From assembly GCA_022340245.1 (NCBI GenBank), contig JAJDOI010000160.1:1-54634 (forward strand): a stretch of DNA of 54,634 bases, written 5' to 3'. A model generated the notes under the pieces. That model was not told the DNA's origin, ran no database searches, and saw nothing but the letters and a program-made list of their open reading frames with translations. The position numbers were made by a program, and so were the translations under genes. Within the stretch, counting starts at the first letter, position 1, and each line of letters opens with the position of its first letter. Of the stretch, positions 16,411 through 25,206 are shown one piece after another. This DNA comes from Thiogranum sp. GTDB taxonomy: Bacteria; Pseudomonadota; Gammaproteobacteria; DSM-19610.

Positions 16411-17640
16411 ATGCAGGGTGAATTCGACGTTCTGATTATCGGCGGCGGTCTGGTGGGCGCCAGCCTGGCCTGTGCGCTTGGGCAGGCCGGTGTGCGCACC
16501 TGCGTGGTTGAAGCCTCGCCGCTGGGAGGCGGCCAGCAATCCGGCTATGACGAACGCAGTATCGCGCTTGCCCAGGGTTCACAACGGATTTTTGCCGGCC
16601 TGGGTCTGTGGTCCGCACTGCAACCGGAAGCCTGTCCTATTCATACCATCCACGTTTCCGACCGCGGGCATTACGGTTTTACCCGCTTGCGCCGCGAACA
16701 GGAAGGGGTGGCGGCGCTGGGTTATGTTGCCACGGCGCGGGTGTTGGGCAAGGTGCTGGTGGAAGGACTGCAACGGCTGGATGCGGTTCAGGTGCTGGCG
16801 CCTGCGCAACTGACCGCTTTTCATATCGACGCCGACGCTGTGCACGCCGATATCGAGCACCGGGGTGAAACTCTGCGCTGCACTGCCGGCCTGCTGGTTG
16901 CGGCCGATGGCGCCCAGTCGGCGGTTCGCCGGCAACTGGGTATCGAGACCACGCGGCGCGACTATGAACAGACGGCGATTATCGCCAACGTCAGTACCGA
17001 TAAGCCGCACAACAATGTCGCGTTTGAACGCTTTACCGACAGCGGGCCACTGGCGCTGCTGCCCATGACCGGCGCGCGCTCGGCGCTGGTGTGGACGGTG
17101 CGCGCTGACCAGAGCGAGGAAGTCATCGCGCTGGACGATGCGGCGTTCCTCGAACGCCTCCAGCAGCGCTTCGGTTATCGTCTTGGTCGATTTACCCGGG
17201 TGGGCAGCCGCAATGCTTTTCCCCTGCAGTTGTTACAGGCCAGCGAATCGGTACGCCCGCGTCTGGCGCTCATCGGCAACGCGGTACATACCCTGCACCC
17301 GATTGCCGGCCAGGGTTTCAACCTGGGTTTGCGTGATGTGGCCGCGCTGGTCGACGTGATCCTGGACGCGCGCCGCAGTGGCCAGGATATCGGCAGCCTC
17401 GCGTTATTGCAGCGCTATGCCGAATGGCGGCAGGCCGACCAGCGTCGCGTGGCACTGTTTACCGACAGCATGGTGCGGCTGTTCGGCCAGTCGCTGCCGC
17501 CGGTGGCCTGGCTGCGCGACGCGGGCATGCTGGCGCTCGATGCGTGCCCGCCCGCCAAGCGATGGTTCGGGCGCATGACCATGGGCCGCGCGGGACGCCT
17601 GCCGCGCTTGGCGCGCGGACTGAGTATCGCGGATGAATAG
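16411..17640 (+). CDS. ubiH: 2-octaprenyl-6-methoxyphenol hydroxylase-type FAD monooxygenase
   Basis: UbiH hydroxylates the benzoquinone ring during ubiquinone synthesis. The 409-residue flavoprotein has the FAD dinucleotide motif VLIIGGGLVGASLACALGQAG at its N-terminus, the mid-domain LVAADGAQSAVRRQLGI (DG motif, about residue 165), and IGNAVHTLHPIAGQGFNLGL (GD-like motif, with N in place of the usual D) near residue 288. I used the ATG at 16411; a TTG at 16324 would add 29 unconserved residues. The last eight bases overlap ubiI. The operon matches E. coli pepP-ubiH-ubiI. Confidence 0.93.
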   Translation: MQGEFDVLIIGGGLVGASLACALGQAGVRTCVVEASPLGGGQQSGYDERSIALAQGSQRIFAGLGLWSALQPEACPIHTIHVSDRGHYGFTRLRREQEGVAALGYVATARVLGKVLVEGLQRLDAVQVLAPAQLTAFHIDADAVHADIEHRGETLRCTAGLLVAADGAQSAVRRQLGIETTRRDYEQTAIIANVSTDKPHNNVAFERFTDSGPLALLPMTGARSALVWTVRADQSEEVIALDDAAFLERLQQRFGYRLGRFTRVGSRNAFPLQLLQASESVRPRLALIGNAVHTLHPIAGQGFNLGLRDVAALVDVILDARRSGQDIGSLALLQRYAEWRQADQRRVALFTDSMVRLFGQSLPPVAWLRDAGMLALDACPPAKRWFGRMTMGRAGRLPRLARGLSIADE

Positions 17641-18811
17641 CGCAGATTATGACGTAGTGATTGTTGGTGCCGGTCTGGTTGGCCTGTCGCTGGCCGCTGT
17701 GCTGGGAGACGCCGGCTTCAGGGTCGCGATTGTCGAGGCGCGCGAACCGCAGCTCGACTGGGCCGAAGGCAGCGTGGACCTGCGTGTCTACGCCATCAGC
17801 CGCGCTTCGGAGAATCTGTTGCGCGCGGCGGGCGCCTGGCCGGCCATCGAGCCCGCGGCCTGTGCCTACCAGGATATGCGCGTCTGGGATGCGGGCGGCA
17901 GTGGCGACATCCACTTCGACAGCGCGGAACTCGGCGAGCCCGGCCTCGGCTATATCATCGAGTCGCGCGTCATCGAAAAGGCCCTGGTGGCAGCGCTCGC
18001 GCAACTGCCCGCGGTCGAGCGCTTCTGCCCGGTCGACATAGCCGCCTTCACCGATACGCAGGATGCGCGCTGCGTCGAACTCGAAGACGGGCGCAGGCTC
18101 TCGGCCCCGCTGCTGGTGGGCGCCGACGGCAGGCACTCGCGGGTGCGCGACTACGCGGGCATTCACGCCAGGGTGTCGGACTACGGGCAGCGCGCGCTGG
18201 TGGCGGTGGTGGCCTGCGAACGTCCGCACGCCCACACGGCCTGGCAGCGTTTTCTGCCCTCCGGTCCGCTGGCGTTTTTGCCCCTGTGCGACGGGCGCTG
18301 CTCGATTGTCTGGTCCGCTACCAGCGAGGAAGCCGAGCGCCTGCTGGCGCTTGATGACGCGGCTTTCTGCGAGGCGCTCGGCGAAGCATTTGACCACCGG
18401 CTGGGCGATATCCTCAGCGTGGGCGAGCGCGTGCTGTTCCCGTTGCAGCGCCAGTATGCCGACCACTACATCGCCCCGCGCATCGCGCTGGCGGGCGATG
18501 CCTTGCACGTGATTCACCCCCTGGCGGGACAGGGGGTCAACCTCGGCTTCAAGGACGTGCGTGAACTCGCCGACGTGTTGATGGATGCGCGCCGGCGGGG
18601 GCGCGACCCTGGCGCGTTCTCCGTGCTGCGTCGCTACGAGCGCGCGCGCAAGGGCGACAACATCGCCACCATGCTGGCGATGGACGGCTTCAAGCAGCTG
18701 TTCGGCAGCCGGGTGCCGCCGGTGCGCTGGCTGCGCAACGCCGGGCTTGATCTGGTCGATGCCGCCACGCCGGTGAAAAATCTCATTATGCGTCTGGCGA
18801 TGGGTCTGTAG
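17633..18811 (+). CDS. ubiI: UbiI/VisC-type ubiquinone hydroxylase
   Basis: This second FAD monooxygenase of ubiquinone synthesis is 392 residues long (E. coli UbiI 400). Its FAD-binding start is YDVVIVGAGLVGLSLAAVLG, followed by VDLRVYAISRASENLLRAAG, LLVGADGRHSRVR near residue 160 and LAGDALHVIHPLAGQGVNLG near residue 283. It overlaps the ubiH stop by eight bases, so the two hydroxylases are made together. Because family members share motifs, which ring position it modifies (C5 versus C6) is inferred from context. The 3' end overlaps the convergent GST gene by 26 bases. Confidence 0.92.
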   Translation: MNSADYDVVIVGAGLVGLSLAAVLGDAGFRVAIVEAREPQLDWAEGSVDLRVYAISRASENLLRAAGAWPAIEPAACAYQDMRVWDAGGSGDIHFDSAELGEPGLGYIIESRVIEKALVAALAQLPAVERFCPVDIAAFTDTQDARCVELEDGRRLSAPLLVGADGRHSRVRDYAGIHARVSDYGQRALVAVVACERPHAHTAWQRFLPSGPLAFLPLCDGRCSIVWSATSEEAERLLALDDAAFCEALGEAFDHRLGDILSVGERVLFPLQRQYADHYIAPRIALAGDALHVIHPLAGQGVNLGFKDVRELADVLMDARRRGRDPGAFSVLRRYERARKGDNIATMLAMDGFKQLFGSRVPPVRWLRNAGLDLVDAATPVKNLIMRLAMGL

Positions 18812-19406
18812 CCGCGCGTTGATACGCCGGACGTTGCTGCAGGCGTTCGCTGTAGGCAAGCAGCGCCGGGTGGTTCTGCAGCATGTCCGGCAGCCACATC
18901 AGCGTTGAGCCCAACAGAATATCGGCCGTGGTGAACTGTTCAGCGGCGATATAGTCGCGGTTTTCCAGTTCCCTGTTCAGTATTTTCAGCACACTGCGGT
19001 AACCTCGCGTCGCCCAGGGCACCATGTCCGGCACCCGCTGCTCCTCCGGCAACAGCATGCTGTGCAGCAGAATCTGGAAGGCCAACGGTTCGAGGGTGCC
19101 GGGTACGTAGAAGACCCATTGCTCATAAGCCATGCGTGCGGGGCTGTCGAGTTCCGGCGCCAGCTGTTTTTCCGGATAGCGGTCGCTCAACCAGTGACAC
19201 ATGGCGCAGGATTCGATCATGACGCTACCGTCGATCTCCATGGCCGGTACCGAGCCGTGCGGGTGAATCCGGCGGTATTCGGCGCTGCGGCCTTCACCGC
19301 CAAACAGATCGATGGGGTGCAGTCGGTAGGGTAGCTCGAGTTCCTCGAGCAGCCAGCGAGGCCGCAGGGCGCGCGTGCGATGGGTGTAGTACAGGGTGAT
19401 ATCCAT
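18786..19406 (-). CDS. Glutathione S-transferase family protein
   Basis: The 206-residue protein has the thioredoxin-like N-terminal GST domain (ITLYYTHRTRALRPRWLLEE; PHGSVPAMEIDGSVMIESCAM, with the cis-Pro and the glutathione-binding ESCA replacing ESxA) and the helical C-terminal domain (ENRDYIAAEQFTTADILLGS). Members of this class conjugate or reduce small electrophiles; the substrate is unknown. The start at MDITLYY has a GAGGTGG site. The gene overlaps the end of ubiI on the opposite strand. The upstream region contains hairpin repeats and, beyond them, the broken HxlR gene reading away from it. Confidence 0.92.
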   Translation of the reverse strand: MDITLYYTHRTRALRPRWLLEELELPYRLHPIDLFGGEGRSAEYRRIHPHGSVPAMEIDGSVMIESCAMCHWLSDRYPEKQLAPELDSPARMAYEQWVFYVPGTLEPLAFQILLHSMLLPEEQRVPDMVPWATRGYRSVLKILNRELENRDYIAAEQFTTADILLGSTLMWLPDMLQNHPALLAYSERLQQRPAYQRAATDPSPDA

Positions 19407-19495
19407 TGGCCACCTCGTTGCTTTTGTTTTGCAAGTGACTGGAGCTTGGAGTCCCCGATAGGGGGGCTGTAGACCGCTCGCCTTCAGGCGACGGG

Positions 19496-19628
19496 CAGGT
19501 TGGCGCAGAGCGCAGCGAAGCCCAACACACACAAATCCGGTGTCGAAGCGTCGGATGGCCGGGCAGCCGGGAACTCAGGGTGATCGGGTCTCGCTGTTGG
19601 GCTTCGCTGCGCTCAACCCTACCTACGG
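19496..19628. repeat. Hairpin repeat family 1 between GST and HxlR remnant
   Basis: A forward unit of the CAGGTTGGCGCAGAGCGCAG subtype starts at 19496. An inverted unit (TGTTGGGCTTCGCTGCGCTC) lies further on and the cluster ends near 19628. The forward unit and about 30 bp of flank resemble the copy inside the neighbouring HxlR remnant. Confidence 0.88.
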
Positions 19629-19662
19629 TGTTAATCGGCCGCATGGCCGATTAACAAATAAC

Positions 19663-20058
19663 ATGTTTTTGACTAGAATGCGATTATGCGAGCCGTCCAA
19701 AGCCGTGAAAATCCTGCCTGGCTGCAAACGTTCGGTTTGCGGTGTGGCCTCTGCAGGCGGTGGGCAGGTTGGCGCTGAGCGCAGCCAAGCCCCACACACA
19801 AAGCCCGGGGGCATTCCCACAAATATTCTTGCCGACCGGCTCAGGAAACTGCAGGCCGAAGGTATTGTCGATCGCGCTGTTTACCAGCAGCGACCACGGC
19901 GTTTCCGCTACCACCTTACCGACAAGGGCAAGGATCTGCTGCCCGTGCTGCGCAGCATGGTGCGCTGGGCCAACAAGCACGTGCCGGGCACCCTGGCGCT
20001 GGCCATGGCCGAAAAACTCATCAAAAAGACGCTGACATCATGCAAGTCACCGAGCTGA
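19663..20058 (+). pseudogene. HxlR-type transcriptional regulator remnant, middle replaced by a repeat
   Basis: The reading frame is open, but the protein is damaged. Its C-terminal half is a good HxlR winged-helix end: GIPTNILADRLRKLQAEGIV, then YQQRPRRFRYHLTDKGKDLL and VRWANKHVPGT. Intact members have, just before GIPTNIL, the segment with CPxAxxLDxxGDKWTLLxxRDL that forms the first helices of the DNA-binding domain. Here the KRSVC that should begin it is followed instead by about 23 residues encoded by a family 1 hairpin repeat (19765-19797) and its flank. The product should not fold as a normal regulator. The next gene overlaps its end by 19 bp. Confidence 0.8.
19765..19797 (+). repeat. 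Hairpin repeat family 1 unit inside the HxlR remnant
   Basis: CAGGTTGGCGCTGAGCGCAG followed by CCAAGCCCCACAC is a single forward unit of the same subtype as the one 265 bp upstream. It is the only family 1 copy in the window lying inside a recognisable coding sequence. Confidence 0.85.
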
Positions 20059-20840
20059 ATATCTATCCCGTCAAGTCCACCCGCCGTATTGCCTTGAGCG
20101 AAAGCGAAGTGCTGCCGCGCGGCCTGCCCTGGGATCGCCGCTGGATGCTGGTCGACGCGAGCGGCAAGTTCATCACCGGGCGTCAGCACCCCGGGCTTGC
20201 CACCGTGCAGACAGAAATCGGCGACAATGTGTTGCACATCCACGCAGACGGCCGCGACTCGCTGAGTCTGCCGCTGATGCCCCGAGAGCGGCGGGTTGTC
20301 GAGGTTACGGTCTGGAAGGACAGCGTCGACGCGCTGCTGGCCGGTAGCGAGGCCGATGCCTGGTTTTCGGATTTTCTTGGCCTGGGCTGCCGTCTGGTGC
20401 AGATGACCGACGACATTTTCCGTGGTGTGAATCAGGACTACGGTCGGGCCGGCGACCCGGTCAGTTTCGCCGATGGTTTTCCCCTGCTGCTGATCTGTGA
20501 AGCGTCGCTCGCCGATCTCAACAGCCGGCTCGATCAGCCCGTCGAGATGCGCCGTTTCCGGCCCAACCTGGTCATCGACGGTGACCTGCCCTACGCCGAG
20601 GACGGCTGGCGGCGCATCCGGGTCGGCGCGGTCGAGTTCGAGGGGGTCAAGAACTGTTCACGCTGCGTGTTCACTACCATCGACCCGGACACGGGTGTGA
20701 AAAGCCCGGACATGGAACCGCTGCGTACCCTCAGCAGCTACCGTCGCCGACCCGAGGGGGGCGTGTACTTCGGTCAGAACCTGATTCCCCGCAGCGCCGG
20801 CGTGATTCGTGTCGGGGACCCCGTGACGGTGCTCGACTGA
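20040..20840 (+). CDS. MOSC-domain protein with N-terminal beta-barrel (YcbX-like)
   Basis: The 266-residue protein has the MOSC N-terminal barrel (MQVTELNIYPVKSTRRIALS, DRRWMLVDASGKFITGRQHP) and the MOSC domain itself (FRPNLVIDGDLPYAEDGW near residue 178, and VKNCSRCVFTTIDPDTG near residue 203, with the Cys that can bind molybdenum cofactor). YcbX-type proteins reduce N-hydroxylated compounds using molybdenum cofactor with a redox partner. No ferredoxin domain is fused here: the protein ends after the MOSC domain, whereas E. coli YcbX has an extra 2Fe-2S domain. The partner must be separate. The start overlaps the HxlR remnant. Confidence 0.92.
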   Translation: MQVTELNIYPVKSTRRIALSESEVLPRGLPWDRRWMLVDASGKFITGRQHPGLATVQTEIGDNVLHIHADGRDSLSLPLMPRERRVVEVTVWKDSVDALLAGSEADAWFSDFLGLGCRLVQMTDDIFRGVNQDYGRAGDPVSFADGFPLLLICEASLADLNSRLDQPVEMRRFRPNLVIDGDLPYAEDGWRRIRVGAVEFEGVKNCSRCVFTTIDPDTGVKSPDMEPLRTLSSYRRRPEGGVYFGQNLIPRSAGVIRVGDPVTVLD

Positions 20841-20966
20841 AACCGGCTCAGTTCTGGTGATCCGGCAGGTGGCAGTTTGCACCGAAGCGTAGGGACTGCG
20901 GAAAATTCCAGGCATGTGGCGGCTGACAACCACAACAGGCGGACCTCTGGGCGGGGTGTCAGACGT

Positions 20967-21043
20967 GTAGGTTGGGCTGAGGAAGGAAGCCCAACAGGCA
21001 GCCGTTGATTGTTGGGCTTCGCTGCGCTCAGCACCAACCTACG
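20967..21043. repeat. Hairpin repeat family 1 between MOSC gene and gcv leader
   Basis: A forward unit begins GTAGGTTGGGCTGAGGAAGG and an inverted unit starts TGTTGGGCTTCGCTGCGCTC, forming an inward pair. It lies between the MOSC stop and the gcv promoter and could end MOSC transcription. Bases 21044-21240 show nothing I recognise. Confidence 0.88.
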
Positions 21044-21243
21044 GGGATGGCTAATATGCTCCACCGCACCTGAAGCTGTCGTCTGCCGGGAGGCGGCGGC
21101 CTGCGCTGAAGCCCGAGGACCAGGATGCGGTCCGGCGCTCATAGCTGCGATTCGGCCGGTCGCGGTGTTTGCCGCCAGTGCGGATCGCGGAAAGGGCGGC
21201 ACCGGTTTTCAGCGCCGCTGTTGGGGGAATACCCGCCTGGCGC

Positions 21244-21272
21244 TTGGCGCGACTCGGCGCGCACGGTATAGT
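21244..21272 (+). promoter_or_regulatory. candidate promoter of the gcv operon
   Basis: TTGGCG (21244-21249) and TATAGT (21267-21272) are 17 bp apart and end about 17 bp before the first riboswitch helix, the expected arrangement for a leader transcript. Confidence 0.6.
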
Positions 21273-21288
21273 CAGCCCTCAATCCCGT

Positions 21289-21477
21289 GCTGCTGCGGGA
21301 GAGCGCCGGCATCGCCGGCCGCCGAAGGCGCAACTCGCTCGGAATCGCTCAGGCAAATGGACCGTAGCAGCAGGCTTTAGCCGGATTGACTCTGGAGAGC
21401 GGCGGGGCGGCAGGCCCGGCCCACCGAAGGGGAAGGTCGCGCACCGTGGCCTACACTCTCAGGTTACCGGACAGAGG
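21289..21477 (+). promoter_or_regulatory. Tandem glycine riboswitch upstream of gcvT
   Basis: Two glycine aptamers lie in a row. Aptamer 1 (21289-21371) is closed by GCTGCTGCGG / CCGTAGCAGC and contains GGGAGAG, GCCGAAGGCGCAA and CTCAGGCAAATGGACCG. Aptamer 2 (21390-21477) is closed by CTCTG / CAGAG and contains GGAGAG, CCACCGAAGG, ACTCTCAGG and CCGGACAGAGG. These are the defining conserved pieces of the class, joined by an 18-nt linker. A GC hairpin (GCGGCGG / CCGCCGC, 21479-21501) follows and may be part of the switch. Tandem glycine riboswitches normally turn on gcv genes when glycine is plentiful, and gcvT starts 76 bp downstream. Confidence 0.93.
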
Positions 21478-21553
21478 AGCGGCGGTTTTTCCGGCCGCCG
21501 CCCTGCATTGTCCGGGCGGCGTAATACGCAACCTTCGACAGCACAGAGTCACG

Positions 21554-22648
21554 ATGGGAAACAAGACCCCGCTTTATAACGCACACCTCGCCATGGGCGC
21601 CAAGCTGGTGGATTTTGCCGGCTGGGACATGCCGATCCACTACGGCTCCCAGATCGAGGAACACCACGCCGTGCGCCGCGGCGCCGGGATGTTCGACGTT
21701 TCGCACATGACCGTGGTCGACCTGATCGGCGAGCAGACGCGCGCCTTTCTGCGTTATCTGCTGGCCAACGATGTCGACAAGCTCCACGACAGGGGCAAAG
21801 CGCTGTACAGCTGCATGCTCAATGCCGACGGCGGCGTCATGGACGATCTGATTGTCTACTTCCTCGAAGAAACCTGGTTCCGTCTGGTGGTCAACTCCGC
21901 CACACGCGGTAAGGATCTGGCCTGGATTCAGCAACAGGCCGCCGCGTTCCATATCGAAGTCATCGAGCAGCCGGACTTGGCCATGATCGCCGTGCAGGGC
22001 CCCGAGGCCAGGGACAAGGTCCTGCCGTTGCTGGACCCTGCGGCGCGCGACGCCGCTGCCGCGCTGCGGCCCTTCTTTGGCCTGGAGATCGAGGACTGGC
22101 TGGTGGCGCGTACCGGCTATACCGGCGAAGACGGATTCGAAGTCATGCTGCCGGGCAATGAGGCGGAAACGTTCTGGAACGCGCTCGCAGCAGCCGGTGT
22201 CAGTCCCTGCGGACTGGGCGCACGTGACACACTGCGCCTGGAAGCCGGCATGAATCTCTACGGAACGGACATGGATGAATCGGTGTCGCCACTGGTTTCC
22301 GGCCTTGGCTGGACCGTGGGCTGGGAACCCGGGGAGCGTGATTTCATCGGCCGCGCGGCGCTGGAACGCGAACGCGGGGCGGGACCGGCGGCGCGCTTTG
22401 TGGGCCTGCTGCTGGAGGACAAAGGCGTGCTGCGCAATCACCAGAAGGTGCTTGTAGAGGGCCTCGGCGCAGGCGAAATCACCAGCGGCAGTTTTTCCCC
22501 GACACTGGGACGTTCCATCGCACTGGCGCGCGTGCCCGCGGGTACCGGCGATCACTGCCAGGTCGAAATTCGCGGCAAGTTGCTCGCGGCGCGCGTGGTC
22601 AAGCCACCCTTTGTGCGTAACGGTAAGCCGCAGATAGAGATGGATTAG
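21554..22648 (+). CDS. gcvT: Aminomethyltransferase (T protein) of the glycine cleavage system
   Basis: GcvT moves the one-carbon unit from aminomethyl-lipoyl GcvH to tetrahydrofolate, releasing ammonia. The 364-residue protein (E. coli 364) begins [20 protein letters not shown], includes [20 protein letters not shown] and GMFDVSHM, and has the folate-site [18 protein letters not shown] near residue 192 and [17 protein letters not shown] near residue 230. The ATG at 21554 is the only start compatible with the family; the frame upstream runs through the riboswitch. It is the first gene of gcvT-gcvH-gcvPA-tpx-gcvPB. Confidence 0.98.
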   Translation: MGNKTPLYNAHLAMGAKLVDFAGWDMPIHYGSQIEEHHAVRRGAGMFDVSHMTVVDLIGEQTRAFLRYLLANDVDKLHDRGKALYSCMLNADGGVMDDLIVYFLEETWFRLVVNSATRGKDLAWIQQQAAAFHIEVIEQPDLAMIAVQGPEARDKVLPLLDPAARDAAAALRPFFGLEIEDWLVARTGYTGEDGFEVMLPGNEAETFWNALAAAGVSPCGLGARDTLRLEAGMNLYGTDMDESVSPLVSGLGWTVGWEPGERDFIGRAALERERGAGPAARFVGLLLEDKGVLRNHQKVLVEGLGAGEITSGSFSPTLGRSIALARVPAGTGDHCQVEIRGKLLAARVVKPPFVRNGKPQIEMD

Positions 22649-22678
22649 TTCGGTATGAATTGCCAGAGGATATAGAGC

Positions 22679-23068
22679 ATGAACGAAACGCCAGACGATC
22701 TGAAATACAGCAAAAGTCACGAGTGGGTGCGCGTCAACGACGACGGTACCGTGACCATCGGTGTCACCGATCACGCGCAGGCGCAGCTGGGTGACCTGGT
22801 GTACGTCGAGGTGCCCGACGAGGGCCGCGAACTGGAAGCCGAGGAGGCCTGCGCGGTGGTCGAGTCGGTGAAGGCGGCCTCTGATGTGTACGCACCGCTT
22901 GCGGGCACCGTGGCTGCTGCCAACGAAGCCCTGGCGGATACGCCGGAGGCGGTCAACAACGATGCCTACGGCGATGGCTGGCTGATCCGGCTCAAACCCG
23001 CCGATGCCGCTGCGGTCAATGCCCTGATGAGCGCGGCGGAATACCAGGCGTTCGTGGAGTCCGAATAA
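22679..23068 (+). CDS. gcvH: Glycine cleavage system H protein
   Basis: GcvH is the lipoylated shuttle that carries the aminomethyl group between P, T and L proteins. The 129-residue protein (E. coli 129) has [20 protein letters not shown] at the start and the lipoylation site in [14 protein letters not shown], where Lys65 carries lipoate. [13 protein letters not shown] near residue 95 is also typical. It lies 30 bp after gcvT and three bp before gcvPA, so it is within the same transcript. Confidence 0.98.
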   Translation: MNETPDDLKYSKSHEWVRVNDDGTVTIGVTDHAQAQLGDLVYVEVPDEGRELEAEEACAVVESVKAASDVYAPLAGTVAAANEALADTPEAVNNDAYGDGWLIRLKPADAAAVNALMSAAEYQAFVESE

Positions 23069-23071
23069 GTC

Positions 23072-24469
23072 ATGCCCTTCGTTCCACACACGGAGCAGGA
23101 CGTACGCGACATGCTGGGCGTGATCGGTGTCCCCGACATCGAAACCCTGTTCGACGAAATTCCTGCTGCGCTGCGCTGCGGTGAGCTGAACGGCGTGCCC
23201 GAGGCGCACAGCGAACAGCAGGTGAGCCGCCTGATGAGCCGCCGCGCGGCTGCCGATGGTGAACCGTTGTGTTTTATCGGCGCCGGCGCCTATGAGCACC
23301 ATATTCCCGCGGCGGTATGGCAGATCGTTACGCGTGGCGAATTCTACAGCGCCTACACGCCCTACCAGGCCGAGGCCAGCCAGGGGACGCTGCAACTCAT
23401 TTACGAGTTCCAGAGCATGATGACAGCGCTGACGGCGATGGACGTGTCCAACGCCTCGCTGTATGACGGTGCCTCGGCGCTCTCCGAGGCGCTGCTGATG
23501 GCGGTGCGCAGCAATCGCAAGTCCAGCTCCCGGCGCGTCCTGATGCCCGTGAATGTACACCCGGCCTACCGCAAGACGGCGCACGCCATCGTCACCAACC
23601 AGGACATAGACCTGGTCGAGGTGGCCTACGACCCGCTCGGCGGGCATACCGCCCTCGACAGTCTCAAGGCGCACGCGGGGGAAGACATCACCGCACTGGT
23701 AATCCAGCAACCGAATTTTTTCGGTGTGCTGGAAGAGGTCGATGAGCTTACCGACTGGGCGCACGCCAACGGCGCACTGGTTATCGCCGTGGTGAACCCG
23801 GTCGCGACGGCATTGCTCAAGCCGCCGGGCCGTTGGGGTACCGAGGGTGCGGATATCGTTGTCGGCGAGGGTCAGCCCCTGGGGGTGCCGCTGTCTTCCG
23901 GCGGTCCTTACTTCGGTTTCATGTGCGCCAGGCAGCAGCATGTGCGGCAGATGCCCGGGCGTATCGTCGGCCGCACGGTGGATCGCGATGGCCGCACCGG
24001 TTACACACTCACGCTGCAGGCGCGTGAGCAGCATATACGCCGCTCCAAGGCGACATCGAATATCTGCACCAACCAGGGACTGCTGGTGACCGCCGCGACC
24101 ATCCACATGGCCCTGCTCGGCGGTGAAGGCTTGCGCCGCGTGGCGCTGGCCTGTCACGCCAACACGCGTGCGCTGGTGGAAAAGCTCGGCAACGACTATA
24201 TCCGGCCGCGTTTCAACCGCCCGTATTTCCACGAAGCGGTTATGAGCAGCGCCCTGGCCTTGCCGCGCCTGCTGCGGCCACTGTATGCACACAATCTGCA
24301 GCCGGGTTACGAACTGGCGGGCGACTATCCGGAGCTGGCCGATTGCCTGCTGGTATGCGCCACCGAAACCAAGACCGAGGACGACCTGAACCTTTACCGC
24401 GACCACCTGGCACGCGTCATCGAAAAGCAGACGTCGGCCGGTTGTCCGGTACAACCGAAGATGGCCTAG
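23072..24469 (+). CDS. gcvPA: Glycine dehydrogenase (decarboxylating), subunit 1
   Basis: In this organism the P protein is split in two; this 465-residue subunit corresponds to the N-terminal half of the single-chain enzyme and lacks the PLP lysine. It opens [20 protein letters not shown] and has [18 protein letters not shown] near residue 69, [18 protein letters not shown] near residue 91 and [11 protein letters not shown] near residue 328, all characteristic. It needs gcvPB to form the active alpha2beta2 decarboxylase. gcvPB is not immediately next: tpx and a repeat pair lie between. Confidence 0.97.
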   Translation: MPFVPHTEQDVRDMLGVIGVPDIETLFDEIPAALRCGELNGVPEAHSEQQVSRLMSRRAAADGEPLCFIGAGAYEHHIPAAVWQIVTRGEFYSAYTPYQAEASQGTLQLIYEFQSMMTALTAMDVSNASLYDGASALSEALLMAVRSNRKSSSRRVLMPVNVHPAYRKTAHAIVTNQDIDLVEVAYDPLGGHTALDSLKAHAGEDITALVIQQPNFFGVLEEVDELTDWAHANGALVIAVVNPVATALLKPPGRWGTEGADIVVGEGQPLGVPLSSGGPYFGFMCARQQHVRQMPGRIVGRTVDRDGRTGYTLTLQAREQHIRRSKATSNICTNQGLLVTAATIHMALLGGEGLRRVALACHANTRALVEKLGNDYIRPRFNRPYFHEAVMSSALALPRLLRPLYAHNLQPGYELAGDYPELADCLLVCATETKTEDDLNLYRDHLARVIEKQTSAGCPVQPKMA

Positions 24470-24496
24470 TACAAATCAACCGCAAGGAGATGTGAC

Positions 24497-24994
24497 ATGG
24501 CGACAATTACTCTGCAAGGCAACGAGATTCACACCAACGGTGAACTGCCCGCCGTTGGTGACCGGGCACCGGACTTCCACCTGGTCGACGGCGAGCTGAC
24601 TGACCGGCACCTGGCCGACTATGCCGGCAAGAAGAAGCTGCTCAACATCGTGCCCAGCCTGGATACGCCGGTTTGTGCGACCTCTACCAGGAAGTTCAAC
24701 GAGGCGGCCGCGGCGCACGCGGGTACGGTCATGCTGGTGATCTCCGCTGATCTGCCGTTCGCCCAGGGCCGGTTCTGCGGTGCGGAAGGTACCGACAAAG
24801 TTATTCCGTTGTCGATGATGCGTTCGCGCAATTTCGCCAAGGACTACGGCGTGCTGATCGAGGACGGCCCGCTGGCCGGTATTACGGCACGCGCCGTGGT
24901 GGTGCTGGACGAGAATGACAAGGTTGTCTATACGGAACTGGTGCCGGAAATCGGTCAGGAACCGGACTACGATGCGGCGCTGGCCGCGCTGTAG
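24497..24994 (+). CDS. tpx: Thiol peroxidase (Tpx)
   Basis: Tpx is a periplasmic or cytoplasmic two-cysteine peroxiredoxin that reduces lipid and alkyl peroxides using thioredoxin. The 165-residue protein (E. coli 168) has the peroxidatic Cys60 in [15 protein letters not shown] and the resolving Cys94 in RFCGAEG, the spacing typical of atypical 2-Cys Tpx. No signal peptide is visible, so it is probably cytoplasmic. An AAGGAG site lies just before the ATG. It stands between gcvPA and gcvPB on the same strand, 27 bp after gcvPA, and is likely made with the glycine cleavage genes. Confidence 0.96.
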   Translation: MATITLQGNEIHTNGELPAVGDRAPDFHLVDGELTDRHLADYAGKKKLLNIVPSLDTPVCATSTRKFNEAAAAHAGTVMLVISADLPFAQGRFCGAEGTDKVIPLSMMRSRNFAKDYGVLIEDGPLAGITARAVVVLDENDKVVYTELVPEIGQEPDYDAALAAL

Positions 24995-25036
24995 GAATCA
25001 CAGGTTATTTCCGGCCGTGCATATGCCGCGAACACC

Positions 25037-25128
25037 GTAGGTTGGGCTGAGCGCAGCGAAGCCCAACGATTTGACTGCCAACTCAACAGCCGCTTGTTGG
25101 GCTTCGCTGCGCTCAGCCCAACCTACGG
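25037..25128. repeat. Hairpin repeat family 1 between tpx and gcvPB
   Basis: This is a near-perfect inward-facing pair: the forward unit starts GTAGGTTGGGCTGAGCGCAG and the inverted unit ends AGCCCAACCTACG. It interrupts the gcv gene string and could lower transcription into gcvPB or protect the upstream message. Confidence 0.9.
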
Positions 25129-25206
25129 GCGGGTGTTTTGCGGCATTGCAGACATCGACCGCAAGTGGGTAGCTTAGCCGACATCGCTGTAACGGGTTAG
25201 ATTCAG

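Noticed and set aside
14634-16499. A 621-residue minus-strand open frame opposite ygfB and pepP.
   Set aside because: The same reason: it mirrors two firm genes and shows low-complexity, motif-free sequence.
19540-19662. Longer version of the HxlR frame extending back through the upstream repeat.
   Set aside because: The extension is repeat sequence, and family similarity begins only near the later Met codons.
21464-24454. A 996-residue open frame on the minus strand opposite gcvT-gcvH-gcvPA.
   Set aside because: It has no recognisable domain, its sequence is the codon shadow of three well-identified genes, and it has no ribosome site. High GC content makes such frames common.
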